Counted from the first letter of the stretch, positions 1 through 5,354 are shown. The stretch: 5,354 bases of DNA from Ignavibacteriaceae bacterium (GCA_031292465.1 JARLHB010000456.1:1-5354), one strand, 5' to 3'. Notes: generated by a model from the letters alone, not told the origin. Numbers and translations are program-made.

Positions 1-809
1 CCGCCTTCCAGCCTGTTTACAGATTCGGCAAATGTAAGGAAGTCCCGCAGTGCAGCCCTGCCTAACGCAGCGCCATGATTTAACGGATGCGTATATATAA
101 TGTCATGCCCGATCATAGGATGCCCTGTAAATGGGATACCCAGACGGTAAGCCGCAGCCTGCACACAATATTTTTTATACGGGAACGGAATACTTAACCA
201 GCCCGGTTTTAAATCAAATTTTCTGATGGTATCCAATAAGTCTACTGATGCAGCTACAGTTTCAAGATTATTAGTTTTGTATGATTCAATTACTCCATAT
301 ATTTCTTCCTGTGAAGGAATCATCAGCCCGTCATTCTGAATCATACTCCCCACGGCTTCCCCGTATCCCTTGCCCTCATAAGCGCCGACAACCAATGCAA
401 GATTAATATATCTTCCTGTTTCTTCCCAGGTACCAAACTCACCTTTTTGAACATTCGCTTTTACGTCTTCACTGCTTTGCCCGAGATAAGAGAATTCCCA
501 GTCATGTATTATTGCCGCACCGTTGGTAGCAAGATGCGTTACCCAGCCATCCTCCATTAATTTAATTAATGTCGGACCCATTCCGTTTTTAATTGTATGG
601 GCTCCAAAAGTTAGCATTACAGGGGCTTTTTTATCCCGCGCGCCCTTAATTCTTTTACTTACATCTTCAACAGTACTTAAAAAATGTTCGCTGTTATTAT
701 TCGGTTTTTGAGTAAAAGGGACGTGGTCTTTTTCAATATAGACTTTATTTTTCCTTTTCGACAAAGGCTTAATTAATAACCTGTCCCTGTCAAATTTCAG
801 ATAAGGCAA
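1..809 (-). CDS. Conserved protein of unknown function, deoxyhypusine-synthase-like (3' end outside window)
   Basis: The reading frame is open from an upstream stop at 855-857 to the window edge and codes for 269 residues plus two bases; the C-terminus is missing. The best start is TTG at 809-807, six bases after AAGGAG, giving MPYLKFDRDRLLIKPL. The in-frame TTG at 830 has no ribosome binding site, and the ATG at 846 is in another frame that stops after 11 codons. Visible motifs are FGAHTIKNGMGP (about residues 68-79), ATNGAAIIHDWE (94-105), EETGRYINLAL (129-139) and a Gly/His-rich stretch GIPFTGHPMIGHDIIYTHP (224-242). The 'T-x-GA-x-x-HD' block and the late 'GIPF...GHDI' block recall the NAD-binding deoxyhypusine synthase fold, and I recall similar unnamed proteins in planctomycetes and related bacteria. 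No signal peptide or membrane segment is seen, so it is probably cytoplasmic. It follows gmhA by 38 nt, suggesting co-transcription. That this is a real gene is nearly certain; the fold is a tentative inference and the reaction is unknown. Confidence 0.85.
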   Translation of the reverse strand, partial: MPYLKFDRDRLLIKPLSKRKNKVYIEKDHVPFTQKPNNNSEHFLSTVEDVSKRIKGARDKKAPVMLTFGAHTIKNGMGPTLIKLMEDGWVTHLATNGAAIIHDWEFSYLGQSSEDVKANVQKGEFGTWEETGRYINLALVVGAYEGKGYGEAVGSMIQNDGLMIPSQEEIYGVIESYKTNNLETVAASVDLLDTIRKFDLKPGWLSIPFPYKKYCVQAAAYRLGIPFTGHPMIGHDIIYTHPLNHGAALGRAALRDFLTFAESVNRLEG

Positions 810-815
810 TTCATG

Positions 816-821
816 CTCCTT
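816..821 (-). promoter_or_regulatory. Ribosome binding site AAGGAG that fixes a TTG start
   Basis: On the minus strand AAGGAG is followed by six bases (CATGAA) and then TTG at 809-807. This is a near-consensus Shine-Dalgarno sequence at good spacing. The ATG overlapping the spacer (814-812) opens a frame that ends after a few codons, so the TTG is the likely initiator of the downstream gene. It is the strongest ribosome binding site in the three-gene cluster. Confidence 0.7.
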
Positions 822-847
822 TTTCTTCAATAAACTTAGATACCATT

Positions 848-1411
848 TTAATATTCATTATCTATTGCCTGGCAGATTATATGTCCTATCAGTATATGCA
901 TTTCCTGAACCCTGGCTGTAATATCCGAAGGGACAATAATATTAATGTCGCTGCACTCATTCATTTTACCTCCGCCTTTGCCGCTGAATCCGAGCCTGCT
1001 GCATTTAAGTTCTTTTCCTTTATTGAACGCCCTTATAATATTTCCACTGTTCCCGGTTGAAGAAATGCCGATAAGCAAATCACCCGCATTCGCTATGGCT
1101 TCCACCTGACGCTCAAATATATAATCATACTCGTAATCGTTGCCTATAGCTGTTAACACGGAAGTATCTGTTGTTAATGCTATGCCGGGCAGCCCTCTTC
1201 TTTCCTTTTTGTACCTGCCGGAAAGTTCTGCAGCAAGATGCTGGGCATCGGCAGCGCTTCCCCCGTTGCCGAAGAATAATATTTTATTTCCGTTCTTCAA
1301 TGTATCTATACTTAGCCTGCATGCTTTTTCGATAACAGGCTTTAATGTGCCGATTACTTTATCAATTGTCTCTCTATGCGAAGTTAATTCCGCTTCAATT
1401 AAATTATTCAT
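848..1411 (-). CDS. gmhA: Phosphoheptose (sedoheptulose 7-phosphate) isomerase, SIS domain
   Basis: This 187-aa protein is a single SIS-domain isomerase of the usual GmhA length. GmhA converts sedoheptulose 7-phosphate to D-glycero-D-manno-heptose 7-phosphate in the cytoplasm, the first step of ADP- or GDP-heptose synthesis for LPS or other glycans. Visible motifs are the sugar-phosphate loop GNGGSAADAQH (residues 48-58), AAELSGRY (60-67), TAIGND (87-92), the Ser/Thr phosphate-binding loop ISSTGNSGN (116-124) and VQEMHILIGH (168-177). The four residues that bind zinc in characterised GmhA (His, Glu, Gln, His) match H58, E62, Q169 and H177 with the family spacing, so the enzyme is probably active. 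The ATG has no clear Shine-Dalgarno sequence (AATTGAAATACATAT precedes it), which is common in Bacteroidota-like genomes. It begins 15 nt after the larC-like stop, indicating an operon. No other heptose genes (hldE, gmhB) are visible. A related SIS isomerase for another sugar phosphate is possible but less likely. Confidence 0.93.
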   Translation of the reverse strand: MNNLIEAELTSHRETIDKVIGTLKPVIEKACRLSIDTLKNGNKILFFGNGGSAADAQHLAAELSGRYKKERRGLPGIALTTDTSVLTAIGNDYEYDYIFERQVEAIANAGDLLIGISSTGNSGNIIRAFNKGKELKCSRLGFSGKGGGKMNECSDINIIVPSDITARVQEMHILIGHIICQAIDNEY

Positions 1412-1426
1412 ATATGTATTTCAATT

Positions 1427-2611
1427 TTAATGTGTTATATTTTCTTTATAATTAAGTTCAAGCAAAAGCTGTTCATTAATCTTTTTTAACGGCCAGTTTT
1501 CTCTTTCTGCTATTTTTTTGCATTCCTCAAACTCAGGCACTAATCTTTTATTACCGTCTTCACCCGTAATCTCCTTTACGCTAACCTGTCCAAACGAAGT
1601 TTCCGCTTCAAATTTTCTGTGCTTAAGCTTTGTACCAGACGCCTTAATTTTTCTTACGCCTATAGTTGTAGATTCCCTAAATATGACTCTTAATATTTCT
1701 TTCTCTTTTGATGAACAACAAACAATGGAAAATAAATAACCGGGCCTGCCTTTTTTCATTATTACCGGAGTTACAAAGGCATCGGATGCGCCTGCTTCCA
1801 TAGTTTTTTCAATTAAGTAAGGAACCATCTGCGGATTCATATCATCTACGTTAAACTCTATTAACATATTATGATGATTTCCTTGTGAATCCTTAGTTTC
1901 ACCTATCATAACTTGTAGAATATTAATATTTCCGTTTTTCCCGGATGTGCCTGAACCATAACCGGTCGCAGTTAATTTATAACCCGGGACCGGTTCCAAA
2001 TTATTTTTTGCATAAGCACACAAAACAGCCGCCCCGGCAGATGTAACTAATTCACCTTCAACCGGACCGTTTTGAATAATAAAACCTTTTAACAAATTAG
2101 CAGTTAATGGCTTTGGAACCGGATACTTATCGTCAGGAGTATCTCCGGCCCCGCTGCCGACTCTTATTTTATTTGTATAAACTTTTTCAATACCAAAACC
2201 TGCCAGCGCCTCAACTGTTCCGACAATCTCAATTATATTCCTGTACGAAGACAACTCTCCAAGATCTACTTTATCTGGTGTAGTTTTAAGAAGAAGGGAT
2301 TTTACTTCGGCTATATGTTGAAAAATTTCTTTTGCTTTATTCTTTACCTGCGGTAAGATATCCGCTGCTTCAATAATTCCGAGAACCCCGGTCAAAGTCA
2401 GGTTGTCAGGTTCATTACTATTCTTAATTTTTATTTCTGTGGCCGGGATGTCATTTACAAAAATGTGATTAATCTCAATATTTACATCCTTAAGATTAAG
2501 CCTTTCCGGAAGTGAAGAAACAATTTCTTTATCAAATCCTGCATTTACAAAGGCGCCTAAAATCCTGCCGCAGCTTATTCCATAACTACAATCAAAATGA
2601 GCAATGTTCAC
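1427..2611 (-). CDS. larC: LarC-family nickel insertion protein homologue with divergent N-terminal half
   Basis: This 394-aa protein has the usual full length of LarC (Ni_insertion, formerly DUF111), the CTP-dependent enzyme that inserts nickel into the pyridinium bisthiocarboxylic mononucleotide to form the nickel-pincer cofactor of lactate racemase (LarA) and relatives. The C-terminal half is well conserved: GYGSGT (217-222), the NVDDMNP block (254-260), LIEKTMEAGASDAFVTP (266-282), IMKKGRPG (284-291), FRESTTIGVR (311-320) and PEFEECKKIA (359-368). The N-terminal half keeps the framework (FDCSYGIS at 6-13, LGAFVNAGFD at 18-27, IIEIVG at 126-131, EGELVT at 185-190) but lacks most canonical motifs: GISGDM is GISCGR, HFHEVGAxD is DLGELSSYR, the HG before PVPxPA is DK, TPTG is TSAG, and there is no His-rich segment. 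The start is GTG at 2611-2609, with GGTGA nine bases upstream. It is the first gene of a probable operon with gmhA. Family membership is firm; nickel chelatase activity is doubtful, so the symbol denotes homology only. Confidence 0.88.
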   Translation of the reverse strand: MNIAHFDCSYGISCGRILGAFVNAGFDKEIVSSLPERLNLKDVNIEINHIFVNDIPATEIKIKNSNEPDNLTLTGVLGIIEAADILPQVKNKAKEIFQHIAEVKSLLLKTTPDKVDLGELSSYRNIIEIVGTVEALAGFGIEKVYTNKIRVGSGAGDTPDDKYPVPKPLTANLLKGFIIQNGPVEGELVTSAGAAVLCAYAKNNLEPVPGYKLTATGYGSGTSGKNGNINILQVMIGETKDSQGNHHNMLIEFNVDDMNPQMVPYLIEKTMEAGASDAFVTPVIMKKGRPGYLFSIVCCSSKEKEILRVIFRESTTIGVRKIKASGTKLKHRKFEAETSFGQVSVKEITGEDGNKRLVPEFEECKKIAERENWPLKKINEQLLLELNYKENITH

Positions 2612-2620
2612 TTAAAAAAT

Positions 2621-2625
2621 TCACC
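2621..2625 (-). promoter_or_regulatory. Ribosome binding site GGTGA for the GTG start of the larC homologue
   Basis: GGTGA, part of the extended anti-Shine-Dalgarno complement, lies nine bases upstream of the GTG at 2611-2609. The nearby ATG at 2627-2625 and GTG at 2624-2622 are out of frame with the protein, so GTG 2611 is preferred. The first residue then aligns with the family N-terminus (M-x-x-x-x-F/L-D-x-x-x-GIS). Confidence 0.5.
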
Positions 2626-2646
2626 ATTAATTATAATGACCTGTTT

Positions 2647-2682
2647 TGGCTTAAAAGTAAAATGATTGTCCTGCTTAAGCCA
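2647..2682. repeat. Inverted repeat TGGCTTAA-N20-TTAAGCCA upstream of the larC homologue
   Basis: Perfect 8-bp arms lie at 2647-2654 and 2675-2682 with a 20-nt spacer, starting 36 bp upstream of the GTG. The right arm also contains the self-complementary GCTTAAGC (2673-2680). The spacing could suit a dimeric regulator or a leader stem-loop. It does not match the NikR operator that I know (GTATGA-N16-TCATAC). Function is unproven; in AT-rich DNA an 8-bp match can arise by chance. Confidence 0.4.
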
Positions 2683-2769
2683 TAAAAATTCAAGATAAAT
2701 AATAATATTTTAGATAAGTAACGGCTGGTCTGTACGTTTAAATCTTTGGTGTATATATCAGTATTTGTA

Positions 2770-2790
2770 AAGCGAATCGCTGATTCGCTT
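2770..2790. repeat. Perfect 9-bp hairpin AAGCGAATC-GCT-GATTCGCTT
   Basis: The arms at 2770-2778 and 2782-2790 are fully complementary around a 3-nt loop. On the plus strand the stem is followed by CTTTTATTG, a modest U-tract, so it resembles an intrinsic terminator for plus-strand transcription, yet no plus-strand gene precedes it. On the minus strand no U-tract follows (TTACAAATAC). It may be a transcription insulator, an RNA processing site or a regulatory hairpin in the larC leader. Confidence 0.5.
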
Positions 2791-2860
2791 CTTTTATTGA
2801 ACTAAAATTATGTGCTAATTTGCGAAACTTCAATAATTAATCAATTTTAGAAGTGCTATA

Positions 2861-2890
2861 TAATTAAAAAAGGCTGCCAACCGGCAGCCT
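2861..2890 (-). terminator. Rho-independent terminator of the T9SS-secreted protein gene
   Basis: On the minus strand AGGCTGCC (2890-2883), loop GGTT and GGCAGCCT (2878-2871) form a perfect GC-rich 8-bp stem, followed by a T-run (2871-2866) and AATTA. It begins 37 nt after the stop at 2927. This classic intrinsic terminator separates the secreted protein gene from the larC cluster, so that cluster probably has its own promoter. Confidence 0.93.
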
Positions 2891-2926
2891 ATTAATCTAA
2901 TAGTTGTTTTAGTATTACCATTTACG

Positions 2927-4489
2927 TTACTTCAGCAATAGCATTTTCTTTGTTGCAACAAAATTACCGGCTCTTAACTCATAGAAATAAATTCCGCTGG
3001 CAAGTTTTGAAGCATCAAATGAAACTGTATAAGTACCCGCATTCTGAACTCCGTTATATAACGTTGAAACTTCTTTACCAAGGATATCATAAACTTTTAA
3101 AGTAACCTGGCCGGATTTTGGCAGATCATAGTTTATAACCGTAGCAGGATTGAATGGATTAGGATAATTTTGATTCAACGAATATTTTTTAGGAATATTT
3201 GGTGAAACCTGTTTTACACTAAGCGGAGTGGTGCTTATATTAAAAATCAAGCCTGTTTCACCCGGATGAGCTATTAAGTTATTATAATAAAAACCTGATG
3301 CCGAGTAATATCCAATATTCGGAGATATTGAGTAATTATAAATTTTATCCGTAACCCTAAAAGTAAAATACCCTTCTGAATTAGCATAAACAGTTGATTG
3401 TGCTGAATCCTGATTAGCTGCAGCCAACTTAATTGTAAATCCCGGTGCAGATCCGTCAATTGTTACTTTGCCAGATATATACGAATTAACACTATAAAAA
3501 ACCAATTTTTTATAGATACTGTCACTTGAACTAATTGAGGGTATCTCAGCAATCGGAGTTAATAAGTCTTTTGTTGTATCTGAATAGTTGTTTGTGGTTG
3601 CCTGCAGCATCCATGTGTAACCGGAATTGAGCTGGCCTGCTAGGAGCCCCAGCTGAAAAGCGCCATTTACATCCAAACTGGTAGTATACAATATCTGAGT
3701 TGAATTAGAACTATTTGTATTATAAAGAGAAACATACGTATTAAGAGCAGCGTTTCCGCTTTCATCTAAAACAATTCCTGTTACCTGTGCCGCAACTGTA
3801 ATAAATGAGAAATTAATACCGGATAGATTTCCGGAAATTGTCACAGAATCTTCTTCCGGAGTTACGATATTTGGAGGGAACGGGTTGTACAACAAAGCAA
3901 CTCTCCATGGATTGCCCGCTGTATCCGAGGTCATTTCAATACTATAATTACCGTTTGCATCAGTTACAGCATCCCAAAAGTTGGGGGAATAGTTATCCCG
4001 CTTTACTTCGACAAAAATATTTGCCGCGCTTTTACCCGAAATAGGAGTTACAGTACCTGAAATTGTATGAGCCGGAGATGCTAATTTATTTACTGTACCG
4101 GTAACTAAAACGCTTTGGCTATTTTGTGTGAACTTTAATATATATTTCCCGGGTGCAAGGCCAACAGGTTGTGAAATGCTTACTGTACCGGCGGTACTGT
4201 TCATATCAGGCGGGCCGTTTGAACCCTGTGTGTCGCCATCTGTCTGTTCAATTGACTGATAAATTACGTCCCCATCATCAATAGTACCATTCCCATTTAC
4301 ATCATACCAAATTTGTATTAAAGTAGTTACACCGGCAGGGACATTATAAGTCCAGTCAATTTGGTCTCCCGATGTCATTGTGAAATTTGTGCTGGAACCG
4401 TTTACTGTAAGATTTGTTACCTGTCCATGCAAATTTGCATGAAAGATAAAGAGGAATGCTAAAATAAAAATAGCTCTGATAGTTTTCAT
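2927..4489 (-). CDS. Secreted T9SS C-terminal-target protein with EF-hand-like loop and carboxypeptidase-regulatory-like repeats
   Basis: This 520-aa protein is exported through Sec and then, by its C-terminal signal, through the type IX secretion system to the cell surface or medium. A signal peptide spans about residues 1-23 (hydrophobic AIFILAFLFIF, probable cut after HGQ). An N-terminal beta domain (24-135) contains an EF-hand or dockerin-like loop DVNGNGTIDDGD (63-74) with the calcium-ligand pattern D-x-N-x-N-G-x-I-D-x-x-D. Three similar beta-sandwich repeats follow (about 141-230, 234-332, 336-418). Each begins with 'ISGTV / VTGIV / ISGKV' and has a 'D/N-x-x-G-x-Y/F' turn (DANGNYSIEM, DVNGAFQLGL, NSEGYFTFRV), as in carboxypeptidase-regulatory-like domains. 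The sorting domain (about 432-520) has NYPNPFNP, VYDILGKEV, SGIYFYEL and the end KKMLLLK. No catalytic motif is visible, so a binding or structural surface role is inferred. AGGAG lies five bases upstream of the ATG. The neighbouring GH38 gene is in the same direction, but joint function is unproven. Confidence 0.93.
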   Translation of the reverse strand: MKTIRAIFILAFLFIFHANLHGQVTNLTVNGSSTNFTMTSGDQIDWTYNVPAGVTTLIQIWYDVNGNGTIDDGDVIYQSIEQTDGDTQGSNGPPDMNSTAGTVSISQPVGLAPGKYILKFTQNSQSVLVTGTVNKLASPAHTISGTVTPISGKSAANIFVEVKRDNYSPNFWDAVTDANGNYSIEMTSDTAGNPWRVALLYNPFPPNIVTPEEDSVTISGNLSGINFSFITVAAQVTGIVLDESGNAALNTYVSLYNTNSSNSTQILYTTSLDVNGAFQLGLLAGQLNSGYTWMLQATTNNYSDTTKDLLTPIAEIPSISSSDSIYKKLVFYSVNSYISGKVTIDGSAPGFTIKLAAANQDSAQSTVYANSEGYFTFRVTDKIYNYSISPNIGYYSASGFYYNNLIAHPGETGLIFNISTTPLSVKQVSPNIPKKYSLNQNYPNPFNPATVINYDLPKSGQVTLKVYDILGKEVSTLYNGVQNAGTYTVSFDASKLASGIYFYELRAGNFVATKKMLLLK

Positions 4490-4510
4490 AGCAACTCCTA
4501 TATGTGTATA

Positions 4511-4555
4511 GAAAATAGTTAATAAAAGCTAACGATATAATGTACTACTATTTTC
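4511..4555. repeat. Inverted repeat GAAAATAGT-N27-ACTATTTTC in the leader of the secreted protein gene
   Basis: Perfect 9-bp arms lie at 4511-4519 and 4547-4555, 22 bp upstream of the ATG at 4489. It lies where a promoter, operator or leader stem would sit. The arms are AT-rich, so coincidence is possible. No confident promoter was identified around it. Confidence 0.4.
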
Positions 4556-4609
4556 AGCAATATTCTTAATTATGTTTCTTTTTTACAATACGAGTAATCG
4601 TAATATTTT

Positions 4610-4647
4610 CCATACAACTGAAAAGTTGCTGACCCGACAGTAGATGG
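4610..4647. repeat. Small structured intergenic element with nested hairpins
   Basis: On the plus strand CCAT (4610-4613) and ATGG (4644-4647) can close a short fold enclosing CAACT-GAAA-AGTTG (4615-4628) and CTG-ACCCGA-CAG (4629-4640). The 5-bp stem with a GAAA loop is the best-supported part. The strand and any function are unknown. It lies in the 217-bp gap between the GH38 and T9SS genes. Confidence 0.3.
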
Positions 4648-4675
4648 AAAGCTGCACAAGTTCACTTTATGCAGC
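4648..4675 (-). terminator. Possible weak terminator after the GH38 gene
   Basis: On the minus strand GCTGCA (4675-4670) and TGCAGC (4656-4651) form a 6-bp stem, with AAG/CTT able to extend the pairing inside the loop. Only a short T-run (TTT) follows. It lies 32 nt past the GH38 stop at 4707, a suitable place for a terminator, but the U-tract is poor. Confidence 0.35.
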
Positions 4676-4706
4676 CGCTTACCTAATTAATTAACTATAA
4701 ATGGAG

Positions 4707-5354
4707 TTACTTTATTAAATATGTCTCAATAGAATTTTTTCCTATCTCAAGAGGTACTATGTTTCCTTTATCCCCGATTTTCTTTGCATCATTTTCAATA
4801 ATATTTGTTTTAAATATTTCATTTATCGGTTTAAAACTGGAAAGGTTTGCAACTGTGTCCCGGCCTTCGCTTTCATAAAGCCTTACCACAAATCCGTTTT
4901 CGTCTTCAGCTTTTTTAATTGTTGAAATCAAAATGTTTTTTGAACCTGTTGAGAAAAAGCTCATTTCTTCAGGTAAAGCTGCGCCTTCATACTTTTGGGG
5001 ATTGACGACCTTGTAGAAAGGTTCATTCCCTTCTATGCCTGCATAATATCCATTCTGCCATCCCGAGGTGTGAGATGTTAACGTAAAATGGAAATAATGC
5101 TCGCCCGTTTGCGGGTACTCCGGGCCTTCCGCATGGCAGCTTCTTCTTGATGCAATTAATACAGGCTGAATAATCTGCTGCTTAACAGGGTTATCTGTCG
5201 GATCTATATAATCAACTACTCCGGCTGATGAACTAATTGTTACTCCAAGACTGCCGCTGCTTGCGCTTATCCAGTTCTCAATACCTCTGGGGTGAACATC
5301 TTTGCAAGGCACAATATACCTTTCGCCAGCGGCGCCTTCAAGTTCATCTTTACC
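4707..5354 (-). CDS. Glycoside hydrolase family 38 (alpha-mannosidase-like), C-terminal part only
   Basis: The frame is open to the right edge of the window and gives the last 215 residues; the start and the catalytic domain lie outside. The GTG at 5312 is an internal valine, not a start. The fragment matches the C-terminal beta-sandwich region of bacterial GH38 enzymes: IVPCKDVHPRGIENW (fragment residues 14-28), PVLIASRRSCHAEGP, a TGEHYFHFTLTSH block, GWQNGYYAGIEGN, a VVRLYESEGR motif and a final 'IPLEIGKN-x-IETYLI'-like end where GH38 proteins have the 'E-I-x-T' motif. GH38 enzymes cleave terminal alpha-mannosyl residues using a zinc-bound catalytic aspartate, which cannot be checked here. 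The presence of a signal peptide is likewise unknown. It is followed by a weak hairpin and then the T9SS protein gene in the same direction. Family assignment rests on motif recall and is fairly secure; substrate is not determinable. Confidence 0.82.
   Translation of the reverse strand, partial: GKDELEGAAGERYIVPCKDVHPRGIENWISASSGSLGVTISSSAGVVDYIDPTDNPVKQQIIQPVLIASRRSCHAEGPEYPQTGEHYFHFTLTSHTSGWQNGYYAGIEGNEPFYKVVNPQKYEGAALPEEMSFFSTGSKNILISTIKKAEDENGFVVRLYESEGRDTVANLSSFKPINEIFKTNIIENDAKKIGDKGNIVPLEIGKNSIETYLIK

Larger units (their letters stand above)
2612..2926. other. Intergenic region between the T9SS-secreted protein gene and the larC homologue
   Basis: These 315 bp hold no supportable gene on either strand. 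From the T9SS gene towards larC they contain an intrinsic terminator (2861-2890), a loose 8-bp inverted repeat CTAAAATT/AATTTTAG (2802-2809 and 2843-2850), a perfect 9-bp hairpin (2770-2790), and an 8-bp inverted repeat TGGCTTAA/TTAAGCCA (2647-2654 and 2675-2682) close to the larC start. The promoter of the larC operon should lie here, but I could not pick one with confidence. Confidence 0.7.

Noticed and set aside
523..711. Plus-strand open frame of 62 codons
   Set aside because: It lies opposite the deoxyhypusine-synthase-like gene, whose minus-strand frame has strong protein motifs; the plus frame shows no recognisable domain.
812..846. ATG at 846 as the start of the gene after gmhA
   Set aside because: That frame meets a stop after 11 codons (at 813-811). 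The conserved protein is in a different frame, entered through the TTG at 809.
1140..1739. Plus-strand open frames at 1140-1430 and 1518-1739
   Set aside because: Both are antisense to gmhA and the larC homologue, which have clear family motifs; these are shadow frames.
2551..2611. Frameshift or sequencing error as the cause of the odd LarC N-terminus
   Set aside because: Framework residues on both sides (FDCSYGIS and LGAFVNAGFD) stay in register without gaps, and the other lost motifs are far downstream in the same intact frame, so substitutions explain it better.
2630..2635. TATAAT on the minus strand as the -10 box of the larC operon
   Set aside because: Transcription would begin at about 2623, inside the GGTGA ribosome binding site, and no good -35 box lies at 16-18 bp spacing; it may just be AT-rich sequence.
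2803..2833. Bacteroidota-like promoter TTG-N20-TAATTTTA on the minus strand
   Set aside because: It resembles the TTTG / TAnnTTTG consensus with mismatches, but such matches are common in AT-rich DNA, and it would give a leader of nearly 200 nt; not enough to call.
2802..2850. Inverted repeat CTAAAATT/AATTTTAG with a 33-nt spacer
   Set aside because: The arms are almost entirely A/T and the spacer is long, so chance is the simpler explanation.
3274..4044. Minus-strand frame 3274-3459 and plus-strand frame 3838-4044
   Set aside because: Both overlap the T9SS protein in other frames and have no domain or signal.
5310..5312. GTG at 5312 as the start of the GH38-like gene
   Set aside because: The frame stays open upstream to the window edge, the upstream codons read as ordinary protein, and the fragment corresponds only to a GH38 C-terminus.

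Overview
The window looks like part of an Ignavibacteria-type genome (Bacteroidota/Chlorobi lineage). It is AT-rich. It encodes a secreted protein with a type IX secretion (T9SS) C-terminal sorting domain of the 'NYPNPFNP ... SGIYFYELRAG ... KKMLLLK' style common in Ignavibacteria, and several starts lack a strong Shine-Dalgarno sequence. The lineage is inferred from protein style only; no rRNA or marker gene is present. All five genes I can support lie on the minus strand, so transcription runs from right to left.

In transcription order: (1) 5354-4707 is the C-terminal end of a glycoside hydrolase family 38 (alpha-mannosidase-like) protein whose start lies outside the window. (2) A 217-bp gap holds several small inverted repeats. 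(3) 4489-2927 encodes a 520-aa exported protein with a signal peptide, an EF-hand-like calcium loop, three carboxypeptidase-regulatory-like beta-sandwich repeats and a T9SS sorting domain; a strong intrinsic terminator follows it. (4) A 315-bp gap holds that terminator, an unassigned 9-bp hairpin and an 8-bp inverted repeat just upstream of the next gene. (5) 2611-1427 encodes a full-length LarC-family (nickel-pincer cofactor nickel insertion) protein. (6) 1411-848 encodes a GmhA-type sedoheptulose-7-phosphate isomerase, 15 nt downstream. (7) 809-1 encodes the first 269 residues of a conserved protein that I cannot name with confidence and that resembles the deoxyhypusine-synthase fold; it most likely starts at a TTG codon behind a strong ribosome binding site.

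The last three genes are closely spaced and probably form one operon. The most interesting point is the LarC homologue. Its C-terminal half keeps the family motifs, but its N-terminal half has lost nearly every conserved polar or histidine motif of canonical LarC (GISGDM, the His-rich segment, HFHEVGAxD, HGxxPVPxPA, the TPTG motif). With a sugar-phosphate isomerase and a deoxyhypusine-synthase-like protein next to it and no larB, larE or larA in view, it may have a role other than nickel-pincer maturation. That role is inference. No RNA genes, mobile elements or CRISPR arrays were found.
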